From Nocardioides sp. (lineage in GTDB: Bacteria > Actinomycetota > Actinomycetes > Propionibacteriales > Nocardioidaceae): DNA of 16,499 bases. This document shows positions 16,110 through 16,499 of this stretch, piece by piece. A program made the position numbers and the translations under genes. The number at the start of each line of letters is the position of its first letter. The stretch's first letter is position 1. The notes below the pieces were generated by a model. That model was not told the DNA's origin. It was given only the letters and a program-made list of their open reading frames with translations, and did not search any database. Location of the stretch: positions 10,647 to 27,145 of the forward strand of contig DOWL01000209.1 in the NCBI GenBank assembly GCA_003519585.1. Direction: 5' to 3'.

Positions 16110-16115
16110 AGACTA
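16110..16115 (-). promoter_or_regulatory. Candidate -10 (TAGTCT) of the Mo-hydroxylase gene, leaderless spacing
   Basis: Read on the minus strand, TAGTCT fits TANNNT and ends 6 nt before the ATG, so the mRNA could start at the start codon. No Shine-Dalgarno competes. The -35 position is occupied by half of a 16-bp palindrome instead of a TTGACA-like hexamer, which would suit a regulated promoter. Confidence 0.36.
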
Positions 16116-16127
16116 ACCATCCTTCCT

Positions 16128-16143
16128 GATCTAGCGCTAGATC
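16128..16143. promoter_or_regulatory. Perfect 16-bp palindrome, candidate operator
   Basis: GATCTAGCGCTAGATC is an exact inverted repeat with no spacer, lying 24 bp upstream of the Mo-hydroxylase ATG and 59 bp upstream of the sufR GTG. It includes two copies of CTAG, a tetramer that is generally uncommon in high-GC genomes. It covers the -35 position of the hydroxylase promoter candidate. The binding protein is unknown. It does not resemble the SufR-type site nearby, so a separate regulator is possible. Confidence 0.45.
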
Positions 16144-16181
16144 GGTGCAAGTAAGGGTGACCTTCCTTGAAGACCGGAAAC

Positions 16182-16187
16182 TATTAA
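16182..16187 (+). promoter_or_regulatory. Candidate -10 (TATTAA) of sufR
   Basis: TATTAA in an otherwise GC-rich region, with GTGACC (16157-16162, 4 of 6 matches to TTGACA) 19 bp upstream as a possible -35. Initiation near 16194 would give a leader of about 9 nt and place the start site inside the SufR-like operator. The spacing is long, so the -35 is doubtful. Confidence 0.35.
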
Positions 16188-16191
16188 CGGC

Positions 16192-16206
16192 ACACTGGTG
16201 TTGTGA
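16192..16206 (+). promoter_or_regulatory. Candidate SufR operator ACACT-N5-TGTGA overlapping the sufR start codon
   Basis: The sequence ACACT-GGTGT-TGTGA exactly fits the ACACT-N5-TGTGA motif that I recall being reported for the M. tuberculosis SufR homologue Rv1460 (recollection, not checked). The GTG start of the present sufR gene is inside the right half-site, and a TATTAA -10 lies 4 bp upstream. That geometry suits autorepression by blocking initiation. Confidence 0.6.
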
Positions 16207-16499
16207 TATTCGAGGACGACCAGTCGACGCGGCATCGCGTGGCCCGGTCGATCCTCGTCGAGGGTCCCTCCACCGCTGCGGCGCTCGGCGAGCGATTGGA
16301 CCTTACGCCTGCCGCCGTACGCCGCCACCTCGACCAACTGGTTGCGGAGGGAGCGGTGGAGGCCCGCGAGCCGCGACGCGCCGCCCAACGCGGTCGAGGC
16401 CGGCCGGCCAAGGTGTTCGCGCTCACCGAGCGGGGCCGCGAGGGCTTCGACCAGCAGTACGACGACCTGGCGGTCCAGGCGCTGCGCTTCCTGCGCGAG
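16203..16499 (+). CDS. sufR: SufR-like winged-helix transcriptional regulator, N-terminal part (3' end outside window)
   Basis: The reading frame is open from GTG 16203 to the window edge (99 codons). It encodes a winged-helix DNA-binding domain: helix RHRVARSILVEG (11-22), helix-turn-helix STAAALGERLDLTPAAVRRH (24-43), recognition helix to HLDQLVAEGAVEAREP, then the wing RGRGRPAKVFALTERGRE (66-83). This is the pattern of the actinobacterial SufR family, Fe-S-cluster-binding repressors usually encoded just before sufB-sufD. The cysteines that bind the cluster would be in the C-terminal half, outside the window. The frame has a stop at 16185-16187 and no other start before residue 13, so GTG 16203 is the likely start. 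There is no clear Shine-Dalgarno. It diverges from the Mo-hydroxylase gene over 99 bp. Assignment relies on domain sequence and recalled gene order. Confidence 0.85.
   Translation, partial: MIFEDDQSTRHRVARSILVEGPSTAAALGERLDLTPAAVRRHLDQLVAEGAVEAREPRRAAQRGRGRPAKVFALTERGREGFDQQYDDLAVQALRFLRE

Noticed and set aside
13887-16154. 755-codon open frame on the plus strand opposite the Mo-hydroxylase gene
   Set aside because: The same GC-skew artefact. The real gene on the minus strand has all molybdopterin-domain motifs. The antisense product has no recognisable domain.
16167-16172. TTGAAG as the -35 of sufR
   Set aside because: A 17-bp spacer leads to GCACAC, which is not a -10, and the TATTAA is only 9 bp away.
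12832-16202. Genomic island or transposon boundaries around the LLM/Mo-hydroxylase pair
   Set aside because: No integrase or transposase gene, no tRNA, and no matching direct or inverted repeats seen by eye at the two edges. Composition looks like that of the neighbours.

Overview
The window is high-GC DNA from an actinobacterium. RbpA (an RNA polymerase-binding protein restricted to actinobacteria), the G6PD assembly protein OpcA, an F420-type LLM oxidoreductase, frequent GTG starts and a SufR-type regulator all point that way. The gene order tpiA-secG-...-pgl/opcA/zwf/tal/tkt-ctaB-...-ctaA-ABC-ABC-...-sufR matches, as I recall it, the conserved tpi-to-suf chromosomal block of actinobacteria, including M. 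tuberculosis Rv1438 to about Rv1460. A Nocardioides-like genus is a guess, not shown by the sequence.

Layout. Positions 1-919 (+) hold the end of tpiA, then secG and rbpA. Positions 916-8992 (-) hold a six-gene central carbon operon, transcribed tkt-tal-pgi-zwf-opcA-pgl. It covers the oxidative and non-oxidative pentose phosphate pathway plus phosphoglucose isomerase. The last five genes are joined by four consecutive 4-bp ATGA/GTGA overlaps. The operon converges on rbpA so tightly that both stop codons lie inside one CTAG. Position 9106 onward (+) is ctaB (heme O synthase), divergent from tkt across a 113-bp gap. Positions 10094-12831 (-) hold an ABC exporter ATPase, its permease and ctaA (heme A synthase), again joined by 4-bp overlaps. 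A 29-codon single-TM ORF lies downstream and converges on ctaB. Positions 12853-16103 (-) hold an LLM-class flavin/F420 oxidoreductase and a large molybdenum hydroxylase subunit of the form II CoxL/XDH type. Positions 16203-16499 (+) are the 5' part of a SufR-like repressor gene that runs off the window.

How the parts work together. ctaB and ctaA catalyse consecutive steps from heme B to heme O to heme A for the aa3 oxidase. zwf, opcA and pgl make NADPH and 6-phosphogluconate, while tkt, tal and pgi recycle the carbon. The 99-bp region between the molybdenum hydroxylase gene and sufR carries two candidate operators. One matches the ACACT-N5-TGTGA motif I recall for mycobacterial SufR and overlaps the sufR start codon. 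The other is a separate perfect 16-bp palindrome next to the hydroxylase promoter.

Most of the window is well-understood housekeeping DNA. The least explained parts are the LLM plus orphan molybdenum hydroxylase pair lying between the ABC genes and sufR, the 16-bp palindrome, and the 29-aa membrane microprotein. I saw no tRNA, rRNA, CRISPR, insertion sequence or phage gene. No gene-free stretch exceeds 300 bp.
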